Positions 8,090 through 15,752 of a stretch of DNA of 64,000 nt are shown one piece after another (positions within the stretch are counted from its first letter, which is position 1; every line of letters begins with the position of its first letter). Made by a program: the position numbers and the translations under genes. The stretch is from NCBI RefSeq assembly GCF_001426525.1, contig NZ_LMEW01000036.1, positions 1 to 64,000 on the forward strand, written 5' to 3'. A model generated the notes under the pieces. The model was not told where the DNA came from. It saw only the letters and a list, made by a program, of their open reading frames with translations, and made no database searches. Source of the DNA: Massilia sp. Root133. Lineage in GTDB: Bacteria > Pseudomonadota > Gammaproteobacteria > Burkholderiales > Burkholderiaceae_D.

Positions 8090-8805
8090 GTGACGAAGGA
8101 ATCCGCCTCGCCAAGCGCGTGGCCGAAACGGTGCCGTGCTCGCGCGGCGAGGCCGAGCGCTATATCGCGGGCGGCTGGGTGACGGTCGATGACGTCGTCG
8201 TCGAAGACCCCGCGACGCGCGTGACCGCTGCGCAGACGGTGGCGCTGCTGCCGGGCGCCGAACCCGTCGAGCCGGCGCCGGTGACGATCGTGCTGCACAA
8301 GCCGGCCGGCATCGATGCGGCCGGGGCGCTCGCGCTGATCGCGCCCGAGACGCTGGCCGCATCGCCCAACGCACCGGGTTCGCGTTATCTGCGCCGGCAT
8401 TTGTCGCGGCTGACGATAGTCACGCCGCTGGAACCGGAAGCGAGCGGCCTGCTCGTGCTGAGCCAGGACTGGCGCGTGACGCGCAAGCTGGTCGAAGACG
8501 GCGCGCGCGTCGAACAGGAATACGTGGCCGAGGTGACGGGCGCGATTCTGGAGGATGGTCTCGCGCGGTTGAACGCCAGCATGCGTGTGAAGGGCAGGGC
8601 GACCGTGCCGCTCAAGGCAAGCTGGCAAAGCGAGGCGCGGCTGCGCCTGGCCGGCAAGGACGTCCGGCCCGGGCAGGTCGAAGCGATGTGCGCCGAGGTC
8701 GGCTTGACCGTCAAGTCACTGCGCCGGCTGCGCATCGGACGCGTGGCGCTGGGCCAGCTGCCGGTTGGGCGCTGGCGGTATGTGCCCGAGACCGAACGGT
8801 TCTGA
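8086..8805 (+). CDS. RsuA/RluF-type pseudouridine synthase homologue with altered catalytic residue
   Basis: A 239-residue protein with an N-terminal S4-like RNA-binding segment (about 1-60) and an RsuA/RluB/RluF-type synthase domain marked by LHKPAG at 70-75 and the C-terminal LRRLRIGRVALGQLPVG block. In active family members the catalytic loop reads GRLD and is followed by SGL or TGL. Here the aligned loop is TPLEPEASGL, so the invariant catalytic Asp is E116 and the preceding Arg is P114. It may therefore bind RNA without forming pseudouridine. It overlaps ltaE by 4 bp. Confidence 0.8.
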   Translation: MSDEGIRLAKRVAETVPCSRGEAERYIAGGWVTVDDVVVEDPATRVTAAQTVALLPGAEPVEPAPVTIVLHKPAGIDAAGALALIAPETLAASPNAPGSRYLRRHLSRLTIVTPLEPEASGLLVLSQDWRVTRKLVEDGARVEQEYVAEVTGAILEDGLARLNASMRVKGRATVPLKASWQSEARLRLAGKDVRPGQVEAMCAEVGLTVKSLRRLRIGRVALGQLPVGRWRYVPETERF

Positions 8806-8806
8806 T

Positions 8807-8836
8807 TTGCCAGAAAGGCAACCCCTCCTGTACACT
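8807..8836 (+). promoter_or_regulatory. Candidate sigma-70 promoter for the metalloprotease gene
   Basis: TTGCCA at 8807-8812 and TACACT at 8831-8836 are 18 bp apart and lie just after the upstream stop codon. The first gene downstream starts at 8874 behind an AGAGAGG ribosome binding site. Confidence 0.5.
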
Positions 8837-8873
8837 GCGTCGCGCGCGCGTGCGCTACAGAGAGGATCAATGG

Positions 8874-9902
8874 ATGAAGTTCGGTAAGCTGCTTCTGCCC
8901 GTGCTGTCGCTATGGACGGGCGTCGTCCTGGCCGCGGGCGTCGATCCGCTGACGGTCGACATCGACGCGCGCGACGCGCTGCGTTTCGCGAGTCTCATGA
9001 AGGATGGCGCCGTGCCGACGGCCGATGCGTTGCAGCGCGGCTATCTGGATGGGGCTGGGCCCGGCGTCAAGGTCTTCACGCCGGCGCCGCGGATCATCGA
9101 CGCGCAGCGCCTGGCAAAGACGGTCGCCGCGCATCCCGACAGCTACCGCTACGCGATCCGCGAATGCCTGCCGCAGCTGCCGGCCCTGCGCAGCGACCTG
9201 CGCGCGATCTATCTCGCGTTTGCGGGCCTGGTGCCGGAACGCCCACTGCCCGCCATCGACGTCGTCTTCGGCGCCCGCACGTCGGGCGGCACGGCCAGCG
9301 GCGACAGGCAGGTGATCGGCCTCGAGGTGACCTGTCCGCCCGGAACCACGCCCGAGCAGTTCCGCACCACGATGCGCGGCTTCTTTGCGCACGAAACGGT
9401 CCACACCTGGCAGGACGGCGATACCCCGGTGAAACTGGCTGATTTCCTGCTGGGCCAGGCCTTGACGGAGGGCGTCGCCGATTATCTTGCGACACTGGTC
9501 ACGGGTGCGATCCCGCGTCCGGAGCGCGACGCCTGGGCGCGGCCGCAGGAAGCCTCGCTGTGGCAGGCATTTCAGCGCGACCGCGAAGCCATCCGAGGCG
9601 GCGGCGATATCAACCGGCTGGTCGCAAGCCCTCGCTTCCGGCGCTGGTTCGCGAACTGCGGTTCCGCGCCCGAGGGCTGGCCTTGCGAGGCCGGCTACTG
9701 GATCGGCATGCGCATCGCCGAAGCGTACGTGGCGCGCGCGTCCGACAAGCGCGCCGCGATCCGTGAACTCATCGAATTGCGCGATCCCGGCGCGATCCTC
9801 AAGGCCAGCGGCTACGGCATGCAAGCCGGTCAGGCCACGTATCCGCCGTCGATCGTCAACGACGCCCCGTTGACATACCCCGCCTCGCTCCCTACGAGGT
9901 AA
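8874..9902 (+). CDS. Secreted gluzincin-like metalloprotease (DUF2268-like)
   Basis: A 342-residue protein with a signal peptide (MKFGKLLLPVLSLWTGVVLAA). The zinc motif HETVH is at 173-177, and E199 in LTEGVADY is the expected third ligand about 22 residues later, an arrangement seen in DUF2268 predicted zinc proteases. A periplasmic or secreted peptidase is likely; the substrate is unknown. The start was chosen at 8874 because the nearby ATG at 8870 is out of frame. Its last 24 codons run antisense across the 3' end of the SDR gene, so the C-terminal tail may be an overprinted addition. Confidence 0.75.
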   Translation: MKFGKLLLPVLSLWTGVVLAAGVDPLTVDIDARDALRFASLMKDGAVPTADALQRGYLDGAGPGVKVFTPAPRIIDAQRLAKTVAAHPDSYRYAIRECLPQLPALRSDLRAIYLAFAGLVPERPLPAIDVVFGARTSGGTASGDRQVIGLEVTCPPGTTPEQFRTTMRGFFAHETVHTWQDGDTPVKLADFLLGQALTEGVADYLATLVTGAIPRPERDAWARPQEASLWQAFQRDREAIRGGGDINRLVASPRFRRWFANCGSAPEGWPCEAGYWIGMRIAEAYVARASDKRAAIRELIELRDPGAILKASGYGMQAGQATYPPSIVNDAPLTYPASLPTR

Positions 9903-10567
9903 GCCACCAGCCCCGCGATCTCGGCATCCTGCCCCATCCGCCCCAGCGGGATCTGCGCGCGCAGGTAAGCGCGCACGGATTCGTCCGCGACGATCTCCGT
10001 CTCCGTCGGCCCCGGCTGCACATTGTTCACCGTGATGCCGCGCGGCCCGAGGTCGCGCGCGAGCCCGCGCGTGAGGCCGGCCACGGCCGCCTTGCTCATC
10101 GCGTACAACGCCACGCCCGGGCTGCCCGCGCGGTCCGCCACCATGCTGCCGATGTTGACGACACGCCCGCCTTCTCCCATGTGCGGCGCGGCCGCCTGCG
10201 TGGCGACGAACAGGGCGCGCACGTTGACGGCCGCGATGCGGTCGTAATCTTCCAGCGTCGTCTCGGCGAGGTCCTTGTGGACGAGGATGCCCGCGCTGTT
10301 GACGAGGATGTCGATGCGGCCGAACTGCGTCGCCACGCCCGCAATGGCCCGCTGCAGCGCCTGCGCGTCGGCGCTGTCCGCGCGCAGGGGCAGGGCGCGG
10401 CCGCCCGCGGCGTCGATGCTGGCGGCCAGCTGCAATGCGCGGTCGTGCGCGCTGACGTAGGTGAACGCGACGGTGGCGCCGTCTGCCGCGAGGCGGCGGA
10501 CGATGGCGGCGCCGATGCCGCGCGAACCGCCGGTGACGAATGCGATCTTGCCGGTGAGGGAAGTCAT
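9830..10567 (-). CDS. SDR family oxidoreductase
   Basis: Classical short-chain dehydrogenase of 245 residues. The cofactor motif TGGSRGIG is at 12-19, the NSAG motif at 90-93, and the catalytic triad is S141, Y155 and K159. The C-terminus ends in the usual IDGGYVA. It is transcribed divergently from a TetR regulator across an 82-bp gap containing two matching operators, so it is probably the regulator's target. Resemblance to 3-oxoacyl-ACP reductases does not settle the substrate. Confidence 0.9.
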   Translation of the reverse strand: MTSLTGKIAFVTGGSRGIGAAIVRRLAADGATVAFTYVSAHDRALQLAASIDAAGGRALPLRADSADAQALQRAIAGVATQFGRIDILVNSAGILVHKDLAETTLEDYDRIAAVNVRALFVATQAAAPHMGEGGRVVNIGSMVADRAGSPGVALYAMSKAAVAGLTRGLARDLGPRGITVNNVQPGPTETEIVADESVRAYLRAQIPLGRMGQDAEIAGLVAYLVGSEAGYVNGASLTIDGGYVA

Positions 10568-10581
10568 GGTGAGCCTTTCTT

Positions 10582-10593
10582 GACTGATTGGTC
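10582..10593. promoter_or_regulatory. Operator-like palindrome 1 between SDR and TetR genes
   Basis: GACTGATTGGTC is a near-palindrome with the same layout as the site at 10626-10637, 44 bp away (about four helical turns). It overlaps the candidate -35 box (TTGGTC, 10588-10593) of a tetR promoter whose -10 box is TATACT at 10611-10616, spacing 17. Confidence 0.65.
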
Positions 10594-10625
10594 CAAAATG
10601 GAGAATCGATTATACTTTCATTCTG

Positions 10626-10637
10626 GACTGACTAGTC
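10626..10637. promoter_or_regulatory. Operator-like palindrome 2 between SDR and TetR genes
   Basis: GACTGACTAGTC has perfect GACT/AGTC arms. On the minus strand it abuts TTGACT (10639-10634), a -35-like box for the SDR promoter with TATAAT at 10614-10609. A repressor bound here and at 10582 would cover both divergent promoters. Confidence 0.65.
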
Positions 10638-10649
10638 AAGATAAAAACG

Positions 10650-11255
10650 ATGGCAAGAACGAAGGTATTCGACCCGGCCGCGGCGCTCGATGCGGCGGTG
10701 CGGGTGTTCTGGGAGCAGGGGTACGAGGCGACGTCCACGGACGACCTGGTGCGCGCGATGGGCATCGGCCGCCAGAGCATGTACGACACGTTCGGCGACA
10801 AGAAGCAGCTCTATCTCGCCGCGTTCACGCACTACACGGACACGGGCGGCGCGGCGCTGCAGCACCGTCTTGGGGCCGGACAGTCGCCACTGGGTGCATT
10901 GGAAGCGTTCCTGCGCGAGATCGCCGGTGCGGACGCGGCCCTGCGCGCGCGCGGCTGCCTCAGCGTCAACGCCATCGCGGAATTCGGGCAGGCCGACGCC
11001 GGCGTGCAGGCGCTCGTCGAGCGCTCGCAACGGGTCACGGAAGACATCTTCGCGCAGGTCCTCGTGCGTGCGCGCCGGGCGGGCGAACTGGCGCCCGGCC
11101 TCGATCCGGCGTCCGCGGCGCATTTCGTCCACACGGCCATCCGCGGCATGCGCATCAGCGCGAAGGCGGGCGCCGGCGCCGCGCAACTCGGCGCGACGGT
11201 GGACTTCGTCATGGCCGCATTGAAGGCGCGCGCGGCGCCCGTCGCGGAAGTCTGA
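10650..11255 (+). CDS. TetR/AcrR family transcriptional regulator
   Basis: A 201-residue repressor. The N-terminal helix-turn-helix runs about residues 8-55 (VFWEQGYEATSTDDLVRAMG, then SMYDTFGDK). The ligand domain contains ARGCLSVN; a cysteine in this context occurs in NemR/AcuR-like regulators that respond to reactive electrophiles, which makes redox or aldehyde sensing possible. It is divergent from the SDR gene and likely controls it and itself. Its 3' end is 3 bp from the convergent OhrR-like gene. Confidence 0.9.
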   Translation: MARTKVFDPAAALDAAVRVFWEQGYEATSTDDLVRAMGIGRQSMYDTFGDKKQLYLAAFTHYTDTGGAALQHRLGAGQSPLGALEAFLREIAGADAALRARGCLSVNAIAEFGQADAGVQALVERSQRVTEDIFAQVLVRARRAGELAPGLDPASAAHFVHTAIRGMRISAKAGAGAAQLGATVDFVMAALKARAAPVAEV

Positions 11256-11258
11256 GCG

Positions 11259-11735
11259 TCAGCCTTCCGTCCTGGCGGCCGCGTCGATCAGGTTGTCGCG
11301 CAATTGCACGATGGCCTTCTGCAGCTGCGGGAATTCTTCCGGGCCCAGGCCGGACGCGGCGACCGTCTGCTTGCCGAATCCCAGTCCCTTCTCGCGCAGC
11401 GCGCGGCCCGCGTCCGTGAGCGAGATGCGGACGTTGCGCTCGTCTTCCTTGTCGCGCTCGCGGCGCACATAGCCCATCGCTTCCAGCCGCTTGAGCATCG
11501 GCGTCACCGTGCTCGGTTCGAGGAACAGCTTTTCGCTCAAGGCCTTGACGGTCAGCTGGTCCTGCTCCCACAGCGCGATGATCGCCAGGTATTGCGGATA
11601 GGTGAGGCCCAGCGCGTCCAGCACGGGCTTGTACACGCGCGAATACGCCAGATTGGTCGAGTAGATGGCAAAGCACATGAAGTCCGCCATGCGGGCGGCT
11701 TTGGCGCGGGTGTCGTTATCGGCAGGCATGATCAT
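11259..11735 (-). CDS. MarR family regulator, OhrR-like
   Basis: A winged-helix MarR protein of 158 residues. The N-terminal helix carries MCFAIYSTNLAYSR, placing a cysteine where OhrR repressors have their peroxide-sensing Cys, followed by the YKPVLDALGLTYPQYLAI block typical of OhrR. An alternative start lies two codons downstream. No ohr peroxidase gene is adjacent, so its targets must lie elsewhere or include its own promoter. Palindromes just upstream (11744-11764) are probable autoregulatory sites. Confidence 0.85.
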   Translation of the reverse strand: MIMPADNDTRAKAARMADFMCFAIYSTNLAYSRVYKPVLDALGLTYPQYLAIIALWEQDQLTVKALSEKLFLEPSTVTPMLKRLEAMGYVRRERDKEDERNVRISLTDAGRALREKGLGFGKQTVAASGLGPEEFPQLQKAIVQLRDNLIDAAARTEG

Positions 11736-11743
11736 CCATAAAA

Positions 11744-11764
11744 TTATCGCGATAACGATTATCG
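11744..11764. promoter_or_regulatory. Overlapping palindromes upstream of the OhrR-like gene
   Basis: TTATCGCGATAA (11744-11755) is a perfect 12-bp palindrome. It overlaps a second inverted repeat, CGATAA and TTATCG with a 3-bp centre (11750-11764). They lie directly upstream of the minus-strand start, as expected for an autorepressor operator. Confidence 0.65.
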
Positions 11765-11790
11765 TACTTGAAATTCCGGAATCGTGCAGG

Positions 11791-13092
11791 TCACGGCAGG
11801 GTCAGCCGCGCCTCCAGCCCGCCCTCCGGCCGGTTGTGCAAGGTGAGCGTCCCGCCGAGACTCCCCGCCAGCTGGCGCGCGATGGCCAGCCCGAGCCCCG
11901 TGCCGCCCGTGTCGCGGTTGCGCGATGCCTCCAGCCGGAAGAACGGTTCGAACACGGCTTCCAGCTGCCCGGCGGGGATGCCGGGACCGTTGTCCAGCAC
12001 GCGGATGAGCACTGCGCCCTGGCGGTCGCGCCCGGCGACGATGTCGGCCCCGCCACCGTAGCGCAACGCATTGTCGACGAGGTTGCCGACGATCCGCCGC
12101 AGCGCTTTCGGGCGCGTGTGCACCGGTGCGCCGATGCGGCCGTCGAGGTTCACGGCGCTGCCCGCGTCGCGGTAGTCCAGCACGAGGCTGTCGAGCTGGG
12201 CGTCGAGGTCGATGGCGCGCGCCGGCTCGCGTTCGCCGTGCATCGCGCGCGCGTAGCCGATGCCGTCCTTGACCAGGCCTTGCAGCTCTTCCAGGTCGGC
12301 GCGCAGGCGCGGCTGCTGGGCTTCGTCGTCCATCATGTCCACGCGCAGGCGCATGCGGGTGATCGGCGTTTGCAGGTCGTGCGAGATGGCGGCCAGGATG
12401 CGCACGCGCTCGTCGACGTACGCGGCGATGCGCTTCTGCATGGCGTTGAACGCGCGCGCCGAGCGCAGCACTTCGGACGGGCCGCGTTCCGGCAGCTCGA
12501 CGGGGCGCAGGTCCGGCCCGAGCGCATCGGCTGCCTCGGCCAGCACGCGCAGCGGACGCACGGCCTGGCGCACCGCGAACCAGCAGCACGCGGCGAGGAT
12601 CGCCAGCTGCGCCGCGAGCATGTACGGCAGCCATGGCGATAGCGGCACGCCGCGCATCGGCTGCACGTCGATGGTCAAGGGAGAGCCGTCCGTCAGGCGC
12701 AGGTGGACCTGCATGCGGCCCTCGTTGCCGAGGCCGTTCACGGACAGCGGATAGCTGCGGCCGATGCCTTGTTCGATCGAGTGCGCGATCTGCGCCGACA
12801 GCTTCTCGTCCGGCATCGCGCCTACCGTTTCGCCCGGCCCGAGGATGAAGCGGTAGCTGCGCCGCGCGAGCCGTGGCAGCCAGGCCGGGCGCTCGGCCGC
12901 CGGCAGCAGGTCGAGCAGGGCGACCGAGCTCGCGACCTCGCGTTCCACATATCCCATCATCAGGTTCGTCGTCGCCTGGTCGCGTTCCGTGAACGTGAGC
13001 GCGACGGACAGGCCCTGCGCCGCTGCGAGGCCCGCGCACAAGATCAATGCGAGGCGCGCATACAGGCTGCGCGGCCACCAGTTGCTGTTCAT
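11791..13092 (-). CDS. Two-component sensor histidine kinase (EnvZ/RstB type)
   Basis: A 433-residue membrane kinase. Transmembrane helix 1 is about 10-34, the periplasmic loop about 35-152, helix 2 about 153-175, followed by a HAMP segment. The dimerisation motif ISHDLQTP holds the phospho-acceptor H238. The ATPase domain has NLVDNALRYG, DNGPGIP and GTGLGLAI. The start overlaps the upstream response regulator stop by ATGA. The kinase is divergent from the CcdA-like/thioredoxin-like pair, so envelope redox state is a plausible stimulus, but that is inference. Confidence 0.92.
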   Translation of the reverse strand: MNSNWWPRSLYARLALILCAGLAAAQGLSVALTFTERDQATTNLMMGYVEREVASSVALLDLLPAAERPAWLPRLARRSYRFILGPGETVGAMPDEKLSAQIAHSIEQGIGRSYPLSVNGLGNEGRMQVHLRLTDGSPLTIDVQPMRGVPLSPWLPYMLAAQLAILAACCWFAVRQAVRPLRVLAEAADALGPDLRPVELPERGPSEVLRSARAFNAMQKRIAAYVDERVRILAAISHDLQTPITRMRLRVDMMDDEAQQPRLRADLEELQGLVKDGIGYARAMHGEREPARAIDLDAQLDSLVLDYRDAGSAVNLDGRIGAPVHTRPKALRRIVGNLVDNALRYGGGADIVAGRDRQGAVLIRVLDNGPGIPAGQLEAVFEPFFRLEASRNRDTGGTGLGLAIARQLAGSLGGTLTLHNRPEGGLEARLTLP

Positions 13093-13832
13093 GTCGACCG
13101 GCCTTCCAGGATCGTCACCTCGGCCGAGAACACATAGCCCTCGTTGCGCAGGGTCTTGATGTAGCGGGGTTCGCGCGCGCCGTCGCCCAGGCGCTGGCGC
13201 AGGCGGCTCACGAGCAGGTCGATCGAGCGGTCGAAGAATTCCGCGTCGTTGCCGTGCGTGAGGCCCATCAGCTGGTCGCGCGACAGCACGCGCTGCGGGT
13301 GGTCGAGGAACACGCGCAGCAGGCGATACTCGGCGCCGCTCATCGCGACCTCGACGCCGTTGTCGTCGAGCAGGTGGCGGCCGACCGTGTCGAGGCGCCA
13401 GTCGCCGAACGCGATCAGTTTCGCGGCCTCCGTCACCTGCAAATTCGGCGGCAGCATGCGCGTGCGGCGCAGGACGGCGCGAATGCGGGCCAGCAGTTCG
13501 CGCACGGCGAACGGCTTCGGCACGTAGTCGTCGGCGCCGAGTTCCAGGCCGACGACGCGGTCCGTCTCGTCGTCGCGCGCCGTCAGCATCACGATCGGGA
13601 TCGCGCGGTGCTTCCCCGCGCGCAGTTCGCGGCACAAGGTGAGGCCGTCCTCGCCGGGCATCATGATGTCGAGCAGGACCAGGTCGGGCGTCGCGTGCAT
13701 CAGCGCGTTTCTCATCTCGCGGCCGTTGGCAGCCAGCGTGACGCGCAGGCCCTGCTTTTCCAGATAGGCGCCGACCAGTTCGCGGATGCCGCGGTCATCG
13801 TCGACGACCAGGACGTGATCGGACTCGTTCAT
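13089..13832 (-). CDS. OmpR family response regulator
   Basis: A 247-residue regulator with a receiver domain (phospho-acceptor D55 in LVLLDIMMP, conserved K in YVPKPF) and a C-terminal winged helix ending in YIKTLRNEGYVF. The start is set at MNESDHVLVVDDD; upstream codons are not protein-like. It is translationally coupled to the kinase. The divergent spacer to the CcdA-like gene holds several GACACAT/ATGTGTC words that could be its binding sites. Confidence 0.93.
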   Translation of the reverse strand: MNESDHVLVVDDDRGIRELVGAYLEKQGLRVTLAANGREMRNALMHATPDLVLLDIMMPGEDGLTLCRELRAGKHRAIPIVMLTARDDETDRVVGLELGADDYVPKPFAVRELLARIRAVLRRTRMLPPNLQVTEAAKLIAFGDWRLDTVGRHLLDDNGVEVAMSGAEYRLLRVFLDHPQRVLSRDQLMGLTHGNDAEFFDRSIDLLVSRLRQRLGDGAREPRYIKTLRNEGYVFSAEVTILEGRST

Positions 13833-13886
13833 GGGTTCTCCTTCGTTGGTTGCAGGGCTACTGTAGCGCGACGTCGCGGCGTCATT

Positions 13887-13975
13887 ATGTCCGAATGTGT
13901 CGGGCGCTGGACAGGACACATGGCCTGACAAAAATGGGAGGTTGCGGACACATCGCGTACACACCGCAGGTGTCC
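13887..13975. promoter_or_regulatory. Cluster of ATGTGTC/GACACAT words in a divergent intergenic region
   Basis: ATGTGTC at 13895-13901 and GACACAT at 13915-13921 form an inverted repeat. A second GACACAT lies at 13947-13953, exactly 32 bp from the first. Related half-words ATGTCC (13887) and GGTGTCC (13969) flank them. The region separates the response regulator from the CcdA-like gene, so these are candidate sites for that regulator. Confidence 0.45.
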
Positions 13976-14005
13976 AATGGCGTCTCACACAACAAGGAGG
14001 CTCTC

Positions 14006-14698
14006 ATGACCAACCCGATCGAATCCCCGCTGGCCCTGCTGGCCGGCCTGGCCACGGTGGCGTCGCCGTGCGTGCTGCCCGTGCTGCCGTTTTTACTCGG
14101 CGCGACCGTGGAACAGTCGAGCCGCCGCCGTCCGCTCTTGATCGTGGCCGGCTTCGTGCTGTCGTTTTCCGCGTTCGCGCTGGCGCTGGGCGCCGTGTCG
14201 AGCGCGGCGCAGCTAGCGCAGGAGACGCTGCGGAATATCGCGATCCTGCTGCTGGGCGTATCGGGCCTGTTGCGGATCTGGTCGCGGCCGTGGGACCTCC
14301 TCGTCGACACCGTCCGCCCGCTATGGGCGAAGCTGCGCGGCACCGATGCGGTGCCGCAGCAGAGCGGCGCGTTCGTGCTGGGCCTGTCATTGGGCGCCGT
14401 GTGGACGCCGTGCGCGGGGCCCGTCCTCGCCTCGATCCTCGCCCTCGTCGTGCGGGCGCACGATCCCGGTAGAGCCGTGCAGCTCGTCGGCCTGTATGCG
14501 CTCGGTGCCGCGCTGCCGATGCTGGCGCTGATCCACGGCGGCCAGGCCATCGTCCAGCGGGTGCGCGGCGTGGCCCGTCATGCGGTGGCCCTGCAGCGCG
14601 CGTTCGGCGTCCTCGTGCTGGCCAGCGCGGCCGCGATCTGGTTCCAGATCGACACGCAGATCGCCGCGCATATCCCGTCCATCTTCCCAACCCTGTAA
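14006..14698 (+). CDS. CcdA/DsbD-like transmembrane thiol-disulfide transporter
   Basis: A polytopic membrane protein of 230 residues with about six helices. Paired cysteines lie in ASPCVLPVLPF (C22) and WTPCAGPV (C136), the redox pair used by CcdA and the DsbD beta domain to move electrons from cytoplasmic thioredoxin to the periplasm. A perfect AAGGAGG precedes the ATG. The thioredoxin-like gene follows after 10 bp and is the likely electron acceptor. Confidence 0.9.
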   Translation: MTNPIESPLALLAGLATVASPCVLPVLPFLLGATVEQSSRRRPLLIVAGFVLSFSAFALALGAVSSAAQLAQETLRNIAILLLGVSGLLRIWSRPWDLLVDTVRPLWAKLRGTDAVPQQSGAFVLGLSLGAVWTPCAGPVLASILALVVRAHDPGRAVQLVGLYALGAALPMLALIHGGQAIVQRVRGVARHAVALQRAFGVLVLASAAAIWFQIDTQIAAHIPSIFPTL

Positions 14699-14708
14699 GG
14701 AGTTCACC

Positions 14709-15212
14709 ATGAAAATCCGTTCCCTCATCGCCGCCGCCGCCTTCGTCGCCACCGGCGCAAGCCTGAGTGCAAGCGCCGCACCCGCACCGGAATTCGCGGG
14801 CATCGACAACTGGATCAACAGCGCGCCTTTGAGCATGCAGCAGCTGCGCGGCAAGGTGGTGCTCGTGGACTTCTGGACCTACGACTGCATCAACTGCCAG
14901 CATGTGCTGCCGTATGTGAAAGGCTGGCACCAGAAGTACAAGGACCAGGGGCTGGTCGTCGTCGGCGTGCACACGCCGGAATACGGCTTCGAGCGCAACC
15001 TGAACAACCTCAAGACGGCCGTGCAGCGCAACGGGATTACCTTCCCGGTCGCGCAGGACAACCGGTATGCCACCTGGAGCGCGTACAACAACCAGTTCTG
15101 GCCGGCGTTCTACCTCGTCGACAAGAAGGGCGAAGTCGTTTACACGCACTTCGGCGAAGGGGATTATGCGCAGACCGAGGCGACGATCCGCAAGCTGCTG
15201 GCGCAGCAGTGA
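14709..15212 (+). CDS. Periplasmic thioredoxin-like (TlpA/DipZ-type) protein
   Basis: A 167-residue protein with a signal peptide cleaved near ASA at 21-23 and a thioredoxin fold. The active site is C60-I-N-C63 in DFWTYDCINCQHVLPY, as in DipZ/YkuV-like TlpA proteins, and the cis-proline segment is FWPAFYLVD. It forms a two-gene operon with the CcdA-like transporter, which probably keeps it reduced. The client protein is unknown. Confidence 0.88.
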   Translation: MKIRSLIAAAAFVATGASLSASAAPAPEFAGIDNWINSAPLSMQQLRGKVVLVDFWTYDCINCQHVLPYVKGWHQKYKDQGLVVVGVHTPEYGFERNLNNLKTAVQRNGITFPVAQDNRYATWSAYNNQFWPAFYLVDKKGEVVYTHFGEGDYAQTEATIRKLLAQQ

Positions 15213-15213
15213 G

Positions 15214-15723
15214 TTACGCCGCTTCGGCGGGGGCACCGGCCTTCACCGGCTTCGGCAGCTGCACCAGGCGCGTGCCGGCCAGGCGGTCGTGCAGGAACTG
15301 GCGGTCGCGGTCGAACAAGGCCGTGAGACCCCACGCCAGCACGCCCACTGCGACGGCCGTGCCGATCTGGGCCTTGTCCTTCAGGCCCAGTGCCGTGCAG
15401 GCGAGGAGGGCGGGCAGGAACCAGCCCCAGGCCAGCAGGTAGCGCACGATGGCCATGCGCAGCGGCAGGCGCGCGCCGCCGGTCGTGACGACCTGCATGC
15501 GCCACGTCTTCATCGCGAGGGTGTGGCCGCTGTTGGTCCAGCCCCAGGTGAAATACGCGCCGGTGACGACGAACAGCCAGACTTTCATCGCGTACTGGAA
15601 CACGGGCGCGTGATTGTTGCGCGTGACGATGAGGAACAGCGCGACCGCCAGCATCTCCACCGCCAGCAACAGGAAGGTCTCGTAGACCATCGCGGTCAGG
15701 CGGCGCTTTATGGTCGGAGTCAT
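15214..15723 (-). CDS. RDD family membrane protein
   Basis: A 169-residue integral membrane protein starting MTPTIKRRLTAMVYE, the normal RDD N-terminus, with about four hydrophobic helices and the conserved GHTLAMKTWRMQ and LFDRDRQFLHDRLAGT motifs. Function of most RDD proteins is unknown; ion transport has been suggested for some. Last gene of the ECF sigma operon, 29 bp after the DUF3106 gene. Confidence 0.88.
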   Translation of the reverse strand: MTPTIKRRLTAMVYETFLLLAVEMLAVALFLIVTRNNHAPVFQYAMKVWLFVVTGAYFTWGWTNSGHTLAMKTWRMQVVTTGGARLPLRMAIVRYLLAWGWFLPALLACTALGLKDKAQIGTAVAVGVLAWGLTALFDRDRQFLHDRLAGTRLVQLPKPVKAGAPAEAA

Positions 15724-15752
15724 GCTCGGGGTGTCGTGCACGGTGATCCTGT

